Of a stretch of DNA of 64,000 nucleotides, positions 1 through 11,899 are shown in pieces. The notes beneath the pieces are model-generated. The model was given only the letters and a program-made list of their open reading frames with translations, ran no database searches and was not told the DNA's origin. Each line of letters opens with the position of its first letter. The first letter of the stretch is position 1. The position numbers and the translations under genes are program-made. Location: the NCBI GenBank assembly GCA_036877525.1, contig JAZGTH010000019.1, positions 3,972,501 to 4,036,500 of the forward strand, in the 5' to 3' direction. This DNA is from Chromobotia macracanthus (lineage: Eukaryota > Chordata > Actinopteri > Cypriniformes > Botiidae).

Positions 1-1289
1 ACTTTTGGTATGCCACTTGTCCAATCAGATAGAGTACTGTTACCGTTGCATACTTAAATAGTACATTGAGATGGATAGGGTACAGTACCATACAGTGTCT
101 CTGTGGCTATCTATAACAAAAGCCACAGAGGCCTAAAATGACCTAAAGTGCTCAATAACATCCACTTGGTCTTGAACATTATATAACTCTGGATAACTGA
201 GTTCATAAATTGCCTTGTAAAAAAATAAAACCCATCTGGACCTCAGCTCAGCTCATTCATTTTCAACACAATGTTGTTTTCGTCACACCGGTAGAACATG
301 CCTCTAAAGGAACTCTGTAAGAACGCATTATTCCAAAGAACACCTGCTAGCATTTGGCTAAAAGCGAGAATTTTCCTCTAATCAGAGTCAGCAATAAAGA
401 TCTGCTTCTGCAGAAACACTGAAGGCAATTCGTTTAAAAGGCATTGACATTTAACTATTCTTCCCTTTTTGAGCCAGTGAATAGCTGACATTTGTATGTG
501 ACTGAGGCATCGTGGGCCGTAATTTGGCTGGCAAAAGGGTCCCAGACCAACGAATTGGGCCAGAGGTGTCTGCACCCGGTCTCAGTGCAGACAAATGGAA
601 GGAAGGGGAAGGTAGTAGGTCAGACTGACTCCTTTAGCCAAGCTTGTGCTCAGTAATTGGCAGAGAATGGTAAAAGTACACCCTGAACATGGAAGAATGT
701 GGTGTAAAATAAGCTGTTCCAGGGGTTGGTGCCTGCAATATGTCTAAAAGTGTCTGTTAAGTGCCTCAGTAATTGGCTACTGGCTTGTCTGAACAGGAAG
801 TTTGGGCTAAATTCATAATTTAGGAATTTAGTTTCAATTAAATGCCGTTTACAGAATTTCATTTGGAAATTCATTTGTCTAGTACGACAACAGTTTTGCA
901 ATATAACAATGATATTATTCATTTTAACTAATTATACCTATTTGTTTTCTAACATAGGAATACCTGGAATACCTAAAATGACTTATTTATGGATAACATA
1001 TATAGGGAAAAATACAGTGTAATTTTAAAATACCTTAAATTTATATGAATTTATTATAAAAATGTAAATGTAGCACAAGTTTTTAAATATTTTAATACTA
1101 ATTCAAGTGTCGGAGACTGATAATAAGAATTCAAAGAAAAATGACGGAACATTTCCGGGAGCTGTTAAAAAGAAGCTCCCTTTCACTCAGTCATTATTTT
1201 TCATAAAACTCTCCAATTTCTAAAAAAAAGACCAGAGCAACCCTGGATTAGTGCACATAACAACAATGTCAGCAGTGTTCTGATATAAT
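1..1289. other. AT-rich unique sequence, no gene seen
   Basis: Short open frames on the minus strand (about 378-575 and 650-922) have no recognisable protein motif, no convincing splice context and the composition expected of random AT-rich DNA. I see no repeat family here. Confidence 0.6.
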
Positions 1290-1710
1290 ACAGTGCCTTG
1301 ACTTAGAGTTGTATGGCTTGGGTTGATTTATTGCGCTTGAAACGCTGACTGCAGGTATTGGCAGGACTTACACGACCCTGTGTCTCATGCCACATATACA
1401 TAAGCGGCTAATGGTGATGGATCTTCTGCGCTGACTACAAATGCAATCTATTTTCATGACATCTGTCAATCAACCCAGGCCCGCTGTAATCAATTTCACT
1501 CTTTGCTAGCTCTTTGAGGTGCTGTGCATCCAGGTCTCCTGGGAGTCTGGCTGTTTTGAGCTCGGTTTTTGTTGAGTGTGAGCAATTGCCTGCAGTAGAT
1601 GAAGTGGCCTTTTTTCTGCCTTAATTTGTTGCTCCCCAAATTTGTTTTTATCTAAATTGCTGGAAGTATTAGCTCTAGCTGTGACCCCTGTAAGCTGAAA
1701 TTAGAATTGA
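1290..1710. promoter_or_regulatory. Candidate conserved non-coding element (enhancer-like block)
   Basis: This stretch is more balanced in base composition than its flanks, has no long open frame and no repeat signature. It carries a perfect PBX-MEIS composite site at 1463-1472 and further AATCA/TAAT-type homeodomain cores nearby (around 1485-1492 and 1695-1715). Such blocks around developmental genes are often conserved from fish to mammals. Conservation itself is not visible in one sequence, so the call is inference. Confidence 0.3.
1463..1472 (-). promoter_or_regulatory. Perfect PBX-MEIS composite binding motif
   Basis: The plus strand reads CTGTCAATCA, the exact reverse complement of TGATTGACAG, the composite site bound by PBX with MEIS/PREP TALE homeodomain partners. 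A perfect 10-mer is expected about 0.1 times by chance in 64 kb of uniform sequence on both strands. The surrounding block looks enhancer-like. Confidence 0.45.
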
Positions 1711-2029
1711 TTTAGTTAAAAAGTTTAACTTTCATTTTATGATGAGGATTCTTCCTCTCCCTTGACAAATCACCTGATCAATAAAACGAAACAAAACGGT
1801 GCTGTCACCGACAACAGCAAGACGAAACAAATGCAGATGGGGGTTGAACGTGTCTAGCTCACAAAAGTGAAGCAACTGGAAATTGGGTTTGCTAAAAATG
1901 ATTCCAGGTGATGTAATTAGGTTTTGCTTTCTTTGAAATGAAGATTTTCACATTGCTATGTTTATTGTGTAATGTGAGTTTGGGAGCAGGGCTGTATGTT
2001 TGTCTGACCGATGCCAGTTTGGGGGGAGT
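1711..2029. other. Unique sequence, nothing recognised
   Basis: No open frame, repeat or strong motif is recognised here. It links two enhancer-like blocks. Confidence 0.5.
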
Positions 2030-2200
2030 GGGATCATTAATTTAATAAATTAATTTGCATACCTAATTTAATTAATTCAGTAATGAATTTGGCAATGCAA
2101 TTGGCAGGTAGTGCAAAAATTAAATACTCCAGAAAATCATTAATTTTAGCGTGTCTGCATAAATTGCTGCAAAGCATTATGGGTATATATTCTCACCATC
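2030..2200. promoter_or_regulatory. Candidate AT-rich conserved element with homeodomain and octamer sites
   Basis: The block is dense in TAAT, TTAATT and TAATTA cores and contains an exact octamer ATTTGCAT (2053-2060), the POU-domain site. Clusters of this type are typical of developmental enhancers, but AT-rich DNA yields such cores easily by chance, so confidence is low. Confidence 0.25.
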
Positions 2201-3458
2201 TGGAAAAATGTTATTTTGCATAGGGCATGTTAAATAAGGTGAAATGTTAAATAAATAAGAAAATTTAGGTTATTTCAGTCATCACATTTTGTCAATTACC
2301 TGCTCCTGTTTTGTTTGAGTTGTTGCAATTTTAATAAATAAATATATAAATTCATTGTAAAATGTTCCTCAAAGTTAACAGTCTATTTTCTTGGTTGGTG
2401 TAGAACATTTAACAGGTAATCATCATAATTAACACAAATTTCTCTTTCACCATATCCACTATGGATTGATCTTGTACTATGAGATTGAGATGTGTACTGT
2501 GGTAGTCTGCTGTGTCTGTCTTTGTGCAGCTGCTGTATATTGCTGGAGATAATACAGTACTAGTGGATTTTCTCCAAAGTCTCATATGCAACAATTCAAT
2601 TGTTTCGTTTTTTGTCAGTGGAGTGTCGTCATTATCTGAAGAATGTGTTTCATACAACGGTACACATAGGTATGCATGTTGATTCATGTCTTGGGGAAAA
2701 ATAGTCAGTTTTCAAATACCAGCATACATTAGTTGTTTATTGCGCAGAAAGCACTGCTGAGAAAATTGTGTTAAGGGCCATCAGGTAGCGATACAGAGGA
2801 TCAAAAGCAAAAATATTAAGATGATATAGAGATAGAACAATACGATGGCACCAATTGTTCTATACATCAGAGAAATATAACATTTAAAAGTCTACAGTAC
2901 ACTGTCAACAGACTGGAAAGCTTCTATGCATGCGAGACAACAGATGTGTGGGGGTGAATTTTTTAAAGGTTACTAGAAACTTTGTGTATGTAGTGTTGTT
3001 AATAACAGACTGTCCGACTGTCGGCTCCATTTCTCTTGGGTCCTGGGTGATATTTATGTTTGTAGGGTCTTGGGCAAACATGTCGCTTCAAACTTTAAAA
3101 AAGCTAACTCTGCAGCTCTGGCTAGGAAGTTTGTTCTGTTTCGTATTTTGTAAAGTTCTCATTTGTAGGTCATGCTTTCTGTATCCTCCATCCTATTTTT
3201 GTGAGGAGGCAGAAAGATAAACAAATGAGTAAAAGAAAAGATGATATCCGTACTGTTACTACCTTTGTTACATGCTTTGCATCAAATGCCTAGTAATCAA
3301 TTGTAGTAATTTAGGTTTTCTACAAACCTTCAGTTAGTTCATCAGTTCATCTTCAAAAGATCCAGTTAATGGTTAACTTTTGTTAATTAACTTGAAATCA
3401 TGACCAATTTTAGGTATGTTCAATGTGACAGGAAACCATAACTTTTACGGTGATGATT
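2201..3458. other. AT-rich unique sequence, no gene seen
   Basis: Two short open frames (about 2409-2687 minus and 2930-3220 plus) show no family motif. I saw no repeat. Confidence 0.55.
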
Positions 3459-3560
3459 TTTTTTTAAAATTTTTTTAAATAAAAAAAAAAAAAAAAAAAA
3501 AAAAAATTAAAAAAAAAAGGGGAACCCCAAAACAAACCCCCCAAGGGGTAAAAAAAAAGT
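3459..3560. repeat. Homopolymer and low-complexity patch, possible assembly artefact
   Basis: Runs of T, then a run of roughly 28 A broken by short T steps, then runs of G, C and A follow one another with almost no run shorter than four. This staircase of homopolymers is more typical of a poorly resolved poly-A tract or gap-filled consensus than of natural sequence. The 84-codon minus-strand frame across it (about 3464-3718) is a product of this tract and is not a gene. Confidence 0.7.
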
Positions 3561-3722
3561 AATTGTTTTTGCTGTGGCTCAACATTTTGGTTATGGGTTA
3601 CCATACTTGATACATTACGGCAATATCCTAATTTTTTCTGTGGCTCAACTTGTAGCCTTAATGGGTTTGATTCTATAAACCTGATAAAAGCATAATAAAA
3701 GAGAGGATAAAATAGCAATAAA

Positions 3723-3976
3723 TGTGAAAATAGGAAAGTACGTTACCATGTATGCTGAGCTGAAATGTGCATTTAGCTGGTTGTTGATTCTAGACATTTT
3801 GTGTGAGCCAAGATTTGGACATCAGTCTCCTAAAATCAAACAGTCTTGTTGAAACAGGCATGCATTGAAATGCTGAACATGTCATTTACAAGCAAGATGT
3901 GTTACACAGAGACAGAGAGACAATTAAAATATCCACTTAATTTTATTCCTCCAAGACTTTCTTTTTGAGGAATGTG
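3723..3976 (+). repeat. Local direct duplication, copy A
   Basis: This segment aligns with 4447-4718 over nearly its whole length. Shared landmarks in the same order are GAAATGTGCATT, CCAAGATTTGGACATCAG, GAAACAGGCA, TGTGTTACACAGAGACA, AATTAAAATATCCACT and TTTATTCCTC. The copies differ by many substitutions and several indels, including about 20 extra bases in copy B, so the duplication is old. No terminal repeats or target-site duplications are evident, which argues for a segmental duplication rather than a transposon. Confidence 0.85.
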
Positions 3977-4446
3977 CTTGCAAGTCAAACAATTAAGCTG
4001 CAAACAATTAAAAAGAAGACCACGTTCTTTATGGCACAAAATGAACAGCTGTTTTGCCTGTTAATTAAAATGAATCCTGGTTGACCAGGAATGAGCCAAT
4101 TAACTTTTTTTGCTTTTTTCTGAATGGGTCGCACTAAGAGAGGCATTTGCCTTTACATACTCGATAAAAGAACACTCCTGTCACAAATAATTTCTTCTGC
4201 CCTCCAAACTGTACGTGCGTTCTGATCCGTAGCTCACAGGAAACGTTGAGTGTGTAGTCTGTGTCGTCATGTTTTCCCTTGGAGACCAAGCTATAACCAT
4301 TATTGTAATGATATCACAGAGGCGCATTATTTAAACTCTTATTGCAACTCCTGTTGTGGCTGAATATTAGTTACACATATAATGATTTTGTTAATTACAG
4401 CTTGTAAATATGTCAACAGTGTAGCACAGTAATTTTGAAGTGCAAA
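3977..4446. other. Spacer between the duplicated copies
   Basis: About 470 bases of unique AT-rich sequence separate the copies. No gene or repeat was recognised. Confidence 0.5.
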
Positions 4447-4718
4447 CGTGAAAACAGGGGAAAGTACAGTACTGCATATGCTAAGTTGAAATGTGCATTA
4501 GCTGCAAATGACTTTGCTTGCTAGTTGACTTGCTGATTCTAGGCAAGTTTGTGGGCCAAGATTTGGACATCAGCCTCTTAAAATCTCTGTGAAACAGGCA
4601 CACATTAAAATGCTAAACATAATTTACAAGCAATATGTGTTACACAGAGACAAAGACACAATTAAAATATCCACTCAGTTTTTATTCCTCTAAGACTGTT
4701 TTTCTTTTCAAGGAATGT
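4447..4718 (+). repeat. Local direct duplication, copy B
   Basis: Partner of 3723-3976, offset by about 724-740 bases in the same orientation. It contains an extra internal segment after the GCATTAGCTG landmark. It ends roughly 130 bases before a decayed LINE 3' end. Confidence 0.85.
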
Positions 4719-4854
4719 ACGTTGGTACCTCATTTTCTTATTGGTTTCCTCATTCTATAATTGGATAATTGACTCCTTCTTGGTCTGGATTTATTTTAAT
4801 AGTACCTCATTCCCTCCTAACAAGGTACCAGATCGCTCTCTAAGACATTCACAT

Positions 4855-5077
4855 ATTTTGCTCCTTCCTGGTAGATTGAGCTGCCAGCCTCCACCCAATC
4901 TGCAGAGACCATCACAACCTTCAAGAAGCACTTAGAAGAACTTAAAACCTGACTAATCTTTGTAGGCTAGGCTTATTGGTTTCTTATGGCAAATGTGAAA
5001 TGTTCTCTCTCTTTATAAGTCCCTTTGGATAAAAGTGTCTGTTAAATGAATAAATGTACATGTAAATAAATGTAAAA
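4855..5077 (+). mobile_element. Decayed LINE (L2-like) 3' end with SINE-type tail
   Basis: From 4869 one frame reads W, a stop, then IELPASTQSAETITTFKKHL and a few more residues before a stop. This matches the usual C-terminal end of fish LINE ORF2 proteins, a W-x-x-LP-x-S then FKK-x-L arrangement. It is followed at 5015-5077 by the tail GGATAAAAGTGTCTGTTAAA and AAATGTA-type repeats, the 3' end shared by many fish LINE/SINE pairs. The copy is 5'-truncated and non-functional. The exact family is not certain. Confidence 0.65.
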
Positions 5078-6099
5078 GTGGTGCTCGCTACCCGGGTAAC
5101 TGACCTGTCACCATTGTGAAGGCTGTGCTTGATGAACGCAGGTGAAGAGAGAAGAGGCTGTGGAGATTGATACAGTACACAGAGAGTACCATGACTGAAA
5201 GCTTTCCGTTTACCCACAAGCACATATGAACAGATACAAAATCTTATTACCTTGTTTGCAGATCCAGAAGACAATCTTGATTCGCCCTTAACCCCAATTC
5301 ACTCACTAGAATAGCTGTGTTTTCTCTTCACTCGACATAATAATAGTGTTTATCGGGGAAATATTTTGGCAACTATTCCAAGACTATGATTACTTAATGT
5401 GTAACAACAAAGTGACCACAAAGGGGCAAAAGTAATACTTTGAACAAGGAGGAAGATAAACAATCATTTCTTTGCTTATCGCTACATGTAATCTGCTGGG
5501 AAAAGTCCAGGCTTTCAACAGAGCCAGGCATTACTTTGCTTTCTCAACATTATTTACACTGATATATTTGATAGAACATCAGTGAAACTGTACAGAGACC
5601 CTGCAAGATAAAAACAGTATCTAGTTATTAAAATTAATCTCTATTCAGACTAGACAAGAAGGGCTCAGGAAAATTTGTGTTTTACAAATGTACTTTGTTA
5701 TTTCAATCCGATCTGAATCAAACATTTTTTTTCCAAACTGATTTAATAATACAAAGTACAGTAACAGTTGGTGGTTCAAGTACTGCTGACAACCCATCCT
5801 AAGTAAAAAGAAAATTAACTCAATAAGGAAAGACTGATTCCGGAAAAACTCAGACCTCCACTGTTAATAACTCTCATAATAATAAATCTCAAATGTTGTT
5901 TGGAAAACTAATCAGAGCAGGGCTTCCAGTAATAATTATACTCTTTGTAATCCCAGAAATAATTCTGATCATTTGCTTTATTTGGCACATTAGGTGGATA
6001 TGAATGATACAAGCTCCAAGAATCTTGTCTAAAGAAGTCTTTTATAAAATCTGAAAGTGGTACAAAAGAAATCATTCATTTCAAAGCCATGTCTGATTA
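5078..6099. other. Unique sequence, nothing recognised
   Basis: Only short unsupported open frames occur, such as the minus-strand frame reaching into 5274. I recognise no repeat or strong motif. Confidence 0.5.
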
Positions 6100-6330
6100 G
6101 TTGGCTATGGGTGCGCACACACATCTATTTAATTTCCAGTGCCTTTTCCAAGACAATGCCAGCAAAGGTTAGACCTCTACCTCCCAACCCCCTGCTGCTT
6201 GCAAAGTGTTGCCAACCAGTGGGCAACTCTGTTGGCATGGCGACAAGTGTTTGTTACCGCACAGCCAGGGACTTGCCATGGAGGAAGAGGAGGAAGCTTG
6301 TGAACCAGAAGGCAGATTAGAGAATTCCTG
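6100..6330. promoter_or_regulatory. Candidate conserved non-coding block
   Basis: This is a higher-complexity, GC-richer island. Near 6231-6244 GTTGGCATGGCGAC resembles an RFX X-box half-palindrome imperfectly. The open frame at 6057-6320 has no recognisable domain. Calling it regulatory is inference from composition only. Confidence 0.2.
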
Positions 6331-7780
6331 ACAAAGTTCAGTTTTTTAATCTGTTGGTGTTTACTGAGAGCTCTACGTATATTTTAGTTAAAATACAGTT
6401 TTTGTGTCTTCACTTTTATATGAAATCTAAACAATTTCACAATCTGCTCTGATTCAGTTTTGCCAAGTTGCCAACAGAAGATGAAGTTATAAGAGCTACG
6501 CTATCCACATTTAAAGGAGAAGTTTTAGAGAAACAAGCTGGACAAGCTGATAAGTTCAGTTTAATGAAACACAACTCAGAACAAAATGTTTCTTTGCACA
6601 GAACAAAATGTTCTGAGTTGCAGAATTTAGGCTGCAGAATTTAGATCCCACCTAAATGCTAATAGAGAAACTGGATGAAGACTGAAATATATGCTTACGA
6701 TTGGTTGTTTGAATATATGAAAGACACGCTAACAAAAAACCTTTTGGACCTCTTCTGCTGAACAGTTAGTGTGGTAATGAACATTTTACAGCTTTTTGAG
6801 AGCAGCATAAAAGACCTATCACATTTGAATGAATTTTAATGCCTGCCATGTTTGACAATTTTACTGCTCTTTGCACTCTACTACATTTCTCAACTGCAAC
6901 CAGCATGCAAAACAGAGTTTAAAAACGTTTTGAGGTTTCAGAGGTGTTCTGTACATAATTAAATGCTCTTCAATTACGTGTTTATTTTTTAAGATGGTCT
7001 TAGTCTTTTTATTGCACAAAAACATTCATATTATTATTGTCACCTTTACTAAGCAGCATAAATTCTGGCGCTGACATGGAGACGCTGGAGCTAATTGTTA
7101 TTCACTTTAATTTTTTCTATTTTTTTCAACTTTTCCAGGGTCGTGAAGGAAATTTTTCTTCAGATAGAGAAATTCAGATGAGTTATTAGGTTCTCCTGCA
7201 GTCTATGAACCTGAAGCTTAAAGATTACTTAAGGTTAATTCTTGACTGTTCCTGTTTGTGTGTCACCGCACAAAAAAATGTTGAATTTGTGTGTATTACG
7301 ATATTTTGGGGATGCAGAGTTAATGTTTTTTCTTGTGTGGCGGGCCATGAAAGCAAATGATTGATGAATGACTGTGAACCGCTATTCTGACAAACCTAAC
7401 AGTCTTTTGACACAGCAGCCAATGTAATCAAGTGAGGCCTGACTTTTTCACCAGTTTTTTAAATCTCGCACATTCGCTGGTTACAGGTGACAACGTCAAT
7501 TTATGACCTGTCACACTCGGTAATCTGAAACAGTTCCTCTGCACAGTACAGGAGTGAAAAACTGTAAACGTTTCACAAATAATTTCATGATGTTTATTGG
7601 ATAAGACGAACACTTGAAGTCTTATCCAAGACTTCAAGACTCTCAGTAATTTCTCAGGAGTTGATTTTTATTCAAACTTACTGATTTGTAATTTTTCATC
7701 TTTTTATTTGATGGTCACACTAGATTTTATTGTTTAACCCTTGTTACCATTGTCAGTTTTAAAACATTGTTTACAATTAC
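6331..7780. other. Unique AT-rich sequence with one short inverted repeat
   Basis: Twelve-base arms CAACTCAGAACA (6572-6583) and TGTTCTGAGTTG (6609-6620) can form a stem with a 25-base loop, followed by a tandem pair GCAGAATTTAG. Nothing else is recognised; the minus-strand frame at 7428-7637 is unsupported. Confidence 0.5.
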
Positions 7781-7864
7781 TTCATAAATAATTTAAAAAT
7801 GACTATTTATGAATTATTCATATGTAATATAAATTATTGAATGCTTTATTCAATAAAGCATTCA
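7781..7864. repeat. Two adjacent AT-rich hairpins
   Basis: Arms TTCATAAATA (7781-7790) and TATTTATGAA (7804-7813) form one hairpin. Arms TGAATGCTTTAT (7838-7849) and ATAAAGCATTCA (7853-7864) form a second with a 3-base loop. They may be the core of a decayed palindromic MITE, but no terminal repeats could be assigned. Confidence 0.6.
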
Positions 7865-9790
7865 TCTGAGCACAGAGTGCATTCATAAACCATTTCAGCA
7901 TTTACTGTGTAAATATCTTTGATATAATATGTTTACACAATTACAACTGCCCCTCATTTATGGTGTCATTCCCATCACACACATATGCTCATCACATATG
8001 AGCATTTTTGACCACATGCATTTTGGAAAATAAATTGACGCTGACATGTTTGTTTCTTTGTAAACAAACTTAAACTGTAAAAAGTTTGAGGAAACTTTCT
8101 TGGTGCCAAAAGTTGTAAATAACACCCATTGGATTTTGAACATTTCATATAAATCATAAAATCGCACAATATTGAAACGCTTTATCTTTAAATTATCATA
8201 GTTATTAACATATTGTAATTCATATTTTAATGATAGATTTTCACAGTGTAAGAAAATAGGTTTGGGAGAAGGTCAAAGCAACACAATCAATATAAAAGGC
8301 AACTAGTCAATAGTAACAAAAATAAATGAGAATGGTAACCAGTTTCAGAGAGACACAATGTGACCTTCATATAACAAAAAGTTAAAAAGTTCAGATCTGT
8401 TAGTTTCAATAAAAATAAACCACTGGGACATAAAAGTGCCTGAGGTTGAAGAAACACCCAATTACAAAAACGAAAATCTGTCTTAAAATCTGTCAGGCAA
8501 CGTCTCCACAGAGCACAATATCTGCAAAATGTTCAGTTACGATGTTTTCCCTTGTGGCACTTTAGAAACCCTTTGTAACTTCTGCCGCCTTCAGTGTAGC
8601 AGTTTGGGAGCAGTTACAATAGGTCAGCTATTCAAATCACTGTTTTGAAAGTTGTACAGTTTTTGTATGAATCTTGGGCCTCTTTCTTTAAGAGGCCACA
8701 GAGCGCTGCTCTGATATTTCATGGTATCTCTCAGTATCCCTGCCTGGGATCTTTTGAAAGTTAAGACCGTTTGGGGGATGGTGCTCATCTCTCTTGCCCC
8801 CATAAAAAGTGAAATATGACAACATTAAAACATTGCTGTTAATCTGTCTGTTGGAAGCAGCAGCATTAATCTTAATTAATTCACTACATTATATTTCTCA
8901 CTTAATTACACATGCTACAAAGGAAAATTGCCCAGAAAACATGCCTCTCGATTCATCATGGCTGCCAGCAGGTTGTGCTATCTCTGGTAATTACCAAAGG
9001 GTCTTGCACCAGGGACATTGAAACGTCTTGGGAAATTGAGGATCAGTTTTCCTCAGCTGGTCCTTATTGAATATAAACATTACATATGTATTATATCTTC
9101 CAAGCTAAGCTTCATTTGTTTGAACATACTGCACTGTGTGAGTTCAGTGGAAAGTATACATTGACCCTGAGCCTCTTATCACTACTATAATTATATTAAT
9201 TCTCAATGTGCTTTAGAGTGAGAAGATACTTGCAGTGGGGTCTAAAATTGAGATTTCTGGCAAACTTTTTGCAATCAAAAATAAAACAATATTAAACAAT
9301 ATGACAATATGAAATCGGTGGTAGATCTTATGCATGTAAAGAAAACAATTGCAAATATTTTTATAGTGATGCCTCACAAAAGACATACTGACTGAAGGAT
9401 ATTTACCCTGACATGTTTGGAATGAAAAAAACACATATTCCACATATTTGCAAGCACATTTGTGGTTAAGCCAAGTTTATTAGTCAGCTCACTTCCTTCA
9501 CATTTTTTTATTTACTCGTTTATTTCTTTACTAGACTGGACTTTTGTGCATTTTAGATAGCGTGCTGCTTTACACACTGAGCGCACCTGCGACCGCAGCT
9601 GTAATAAATCTGCACAGCTGCTTTGCATGTATACGTGAGTAAATAATCCACTCAGGAGGAACTTCCAGCACAATAAGCTCTCGCATTGTTTAAAAATGTG
9701 CCTTGCGTGCCTCTTACGCAGGTTGAAAGTAACCACAGTAATTTTCCTGACTGTCAGTCAAAGATACAAAGATGCAAGGTTTAAATTCCT
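7865..9790. other. Unique sequence, no gene seen
   Basis: Frames at 7958-8169 (minus), 8809-9021 (plus), 9213-9443 (minus) and 9512-9736 (minus) show no family motif or splice support. No repeat family was recognised. Confidence 0.5.
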
Positions 9791-9911
9791 TTCCTGTAGC
9801 TCAACCGGTAGAGCGTTGCAATAGCATTTCAAAGGTTATGGGTTAGATTCCCAGTGAACAAACACGCTGATACACTGTATACTAAATTGTATATAAACTG
9901 CATAAATGTAT
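9791..9911 (+). mobile_element. tRNA-derived SINE (cyprinid type), short copy
   Basis: The head carries a pol III box A, TAGCTCAACCGGTAGAG (9797-9813), and a box B-like GGTTAGATTCC (9841-9851) at tRNA spacing. The box B centre has decayed from GGTTCGANTCC. The body ends in GCATAAATGTA, the expected SINE tail type. It is not a functional tRNA gene because the anticodon arm does not fold as a tRNA and the sequence continues into a SINE body. Confidence 0.75.
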
Positions 9912-10860
9912 GTTATATTTAGATACCTCTATATAAATTGGCATACTTTGGTGGCTTATATTAAAAAGACAGAAGCAGTACACAGTTCTCCCTCCTGCTC
10001 CTCCTGCTCCTCCCTTATTATTCCCACAGGAGCGCTGTGAAAATAGGGCAACAATCCAGCTACACCAGTCATTCTAGCCACACTGACATCATCAATCTCC
10101 CATATTACTAATTAGCCGTCAATGTCACCACCACTTGTTTTTCAGTGAAAGGACAATGTCAGTATAAAGCTCCATGACTCCCTGTCTCACTGTCCACTAT
10201 GAATAATGAATCAATTCATTAATTGGCCTTGATTAACATCCAAGAATTTGACTGATATTCTCATCAATGGCGATAAAAGACGTCCTCGTAGTAGTACCTG
10301 ATAAAGTCAAGGTTCAAACTCTCCGGGACTTAAGATTACAGACATGGCACTGGTTCACCCTGCTGTAGTTGGATTGTCTCTCTAGCTCAAGTACATGGTA
10401 TCATTTCACAATTTCTGAAATACTTAAATGACAAGCCGAAGACATTGTGTGCCTATATCATATAGATTCTGTTGCCACTATTTTCTTTGGTGCAGCAGAA
10501 ATATAGTGACATTTTCGTCCAAGCAATACACTTGCAGTAGTGCTACTAGTCTCTGTATGATTGTGGCTGTGATTACCAGTGGTACCTGACATAAAGTCAG
10601 TCATCACTCGCTCTCATGTGATATTGCTTTCACAGAGAATAGAATAGACCTTCTGAATATCTGACCAATCAGTGATCATGGAACCGTGGTGAATGTCCCT
10701 ATCCCAGCAGTTCCTGCAACAAATTGATGTTAATCTTATTCGTGTGGGCTCTTGGCCAATTGAGATATTTTTAAAAACTTCTAACTGGCATCAGTGGCCA
10801 TTCCTCTGCTTGACTAGATAATGAAATAAAGAAATAAAGCCAGCACAGCATAAGCAGCCC
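9912..10860. other. Non-coding sequence including a candidate conserved block near 10080-10250
   Basis: The 10080-10250 part combines TAATTAG (around 10110), several TGTCA elements and an ATGAATAATGAATCAATTCA run. It looks enhancer-like, without proof. A short CTCCTG-type triplet tract lies near 9991-10012. Confidence 0.25.
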
Positions 10861-11300
10861 AGAACACGTTATCATGGACCCCATTAGAAGTCTTCAAAGA
10901 CTGCTGTGATATCACCTCTGATTAGTCACCTCTAACTCCATCTTCATCCCCCTTCGACGAACACATTATTTTCACATTGTCAAAATCACTGTGCATATCA
11001 AATGGGCTCTGCGTTTTAAACGCTCCCCAACTTGAGAGCTGATTTAAGCTTGGTTGCCTCCAAATGGTTCATTCTTGCATTTAAATGACAAACATTTACT
11101 CAGGAGTCATGCCAATATGTTCATAATCCTTATATTCTCAACTGATACTTCAGGCTATCTAATAACCTCAATCACACTAATAACGTAATGCTTTGATGAA
11201 GCGAGGAAGTTGGCTCATTTACATTTTGCTGAGGTGGCTGCTTTTATAACTGAGGTGAAGGCCCATGGTACTGGCTCACCATTCACCTGGCATCAATCAC
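10861..11300. promoter_or_regulatory. Candidate conserved non-coding block
   Basis: A repeat-free, balanced-composition stretch without open frames, with several TAAT and CATTTGCTGAGG-like elements. Regulatory function is inferred from character only. Confidence 0.2.
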
Positions 11301-11899
11301 AAAGAGAGAAAAATCTGGTCTCACCTTACCTCTGACAGTTCAGTGCATAGGAGGGCAAGGTGACTCCTCTGTTTTAATTGCTTTCCACTTTTATGACTTC
11401 ATGTATCCTGTCTCATGGGGTTGTTGCTCTCGGAAGCTTCATTTTTTGGTGGCTCGTGCCAGCCCCATTGGTAGGATGTGGATCTACAGGATGTCTGCTT
11501 GATGGACAGGTTGACGTTGGGTGAATTAATTTCTTGTGCAGATTCATCGTACATAAAGCTTGCAGATAGATTTCAACTTCCTTTCATTTTATATTCAACA
11601 AAAACACTGACAATTGGTTTATTTATATTCTTTTAAAAATAGAAAAATGCTAATCTAATCTTTCATTCTTCTCATGTACTGTACATATTGTAATTTGGCT
11701 CAGGTACAAAAGAAAAATATTTCTCTTTTCCTTGTGTCTTTCATCTTGTGTTTTTCAAATCTCTGTGTTTGACTTTGTGCCTCTCCCCAATCCCATAATC
11801 CTTTTCTCCCTTCTTGTATCTCCTCTCAAAACCCAACAGTCCGTTTTTCTGTAATTAAATCCATAGCTTCCTGCTTGCTCCATCTCTCCATCTTTGTGG
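11301..11899. other. Pyrimidine-rich unique sequence
   Basis: About 11720-11890 is rich in CT tracts and contains one acceptor-like AACAG near 11840, but no open frame follows it. Confidence 0.4.

Noticed and set aside
2053..2060. Octamer ATTTGCAT sites (also 15445, 41333, 59092) as a functional set
   Set aside because: Four hits in 64 kb of AT-rich DNA are near chance expectation; only the one in the 2030-2200 block was kept as supporting context.
9797..9866. Functional tRNA gene
   Set aside because: Boxes A and B are present, but the sequence does not close into a cloverleaf, box B is mutated and the element continues into a SINE body.
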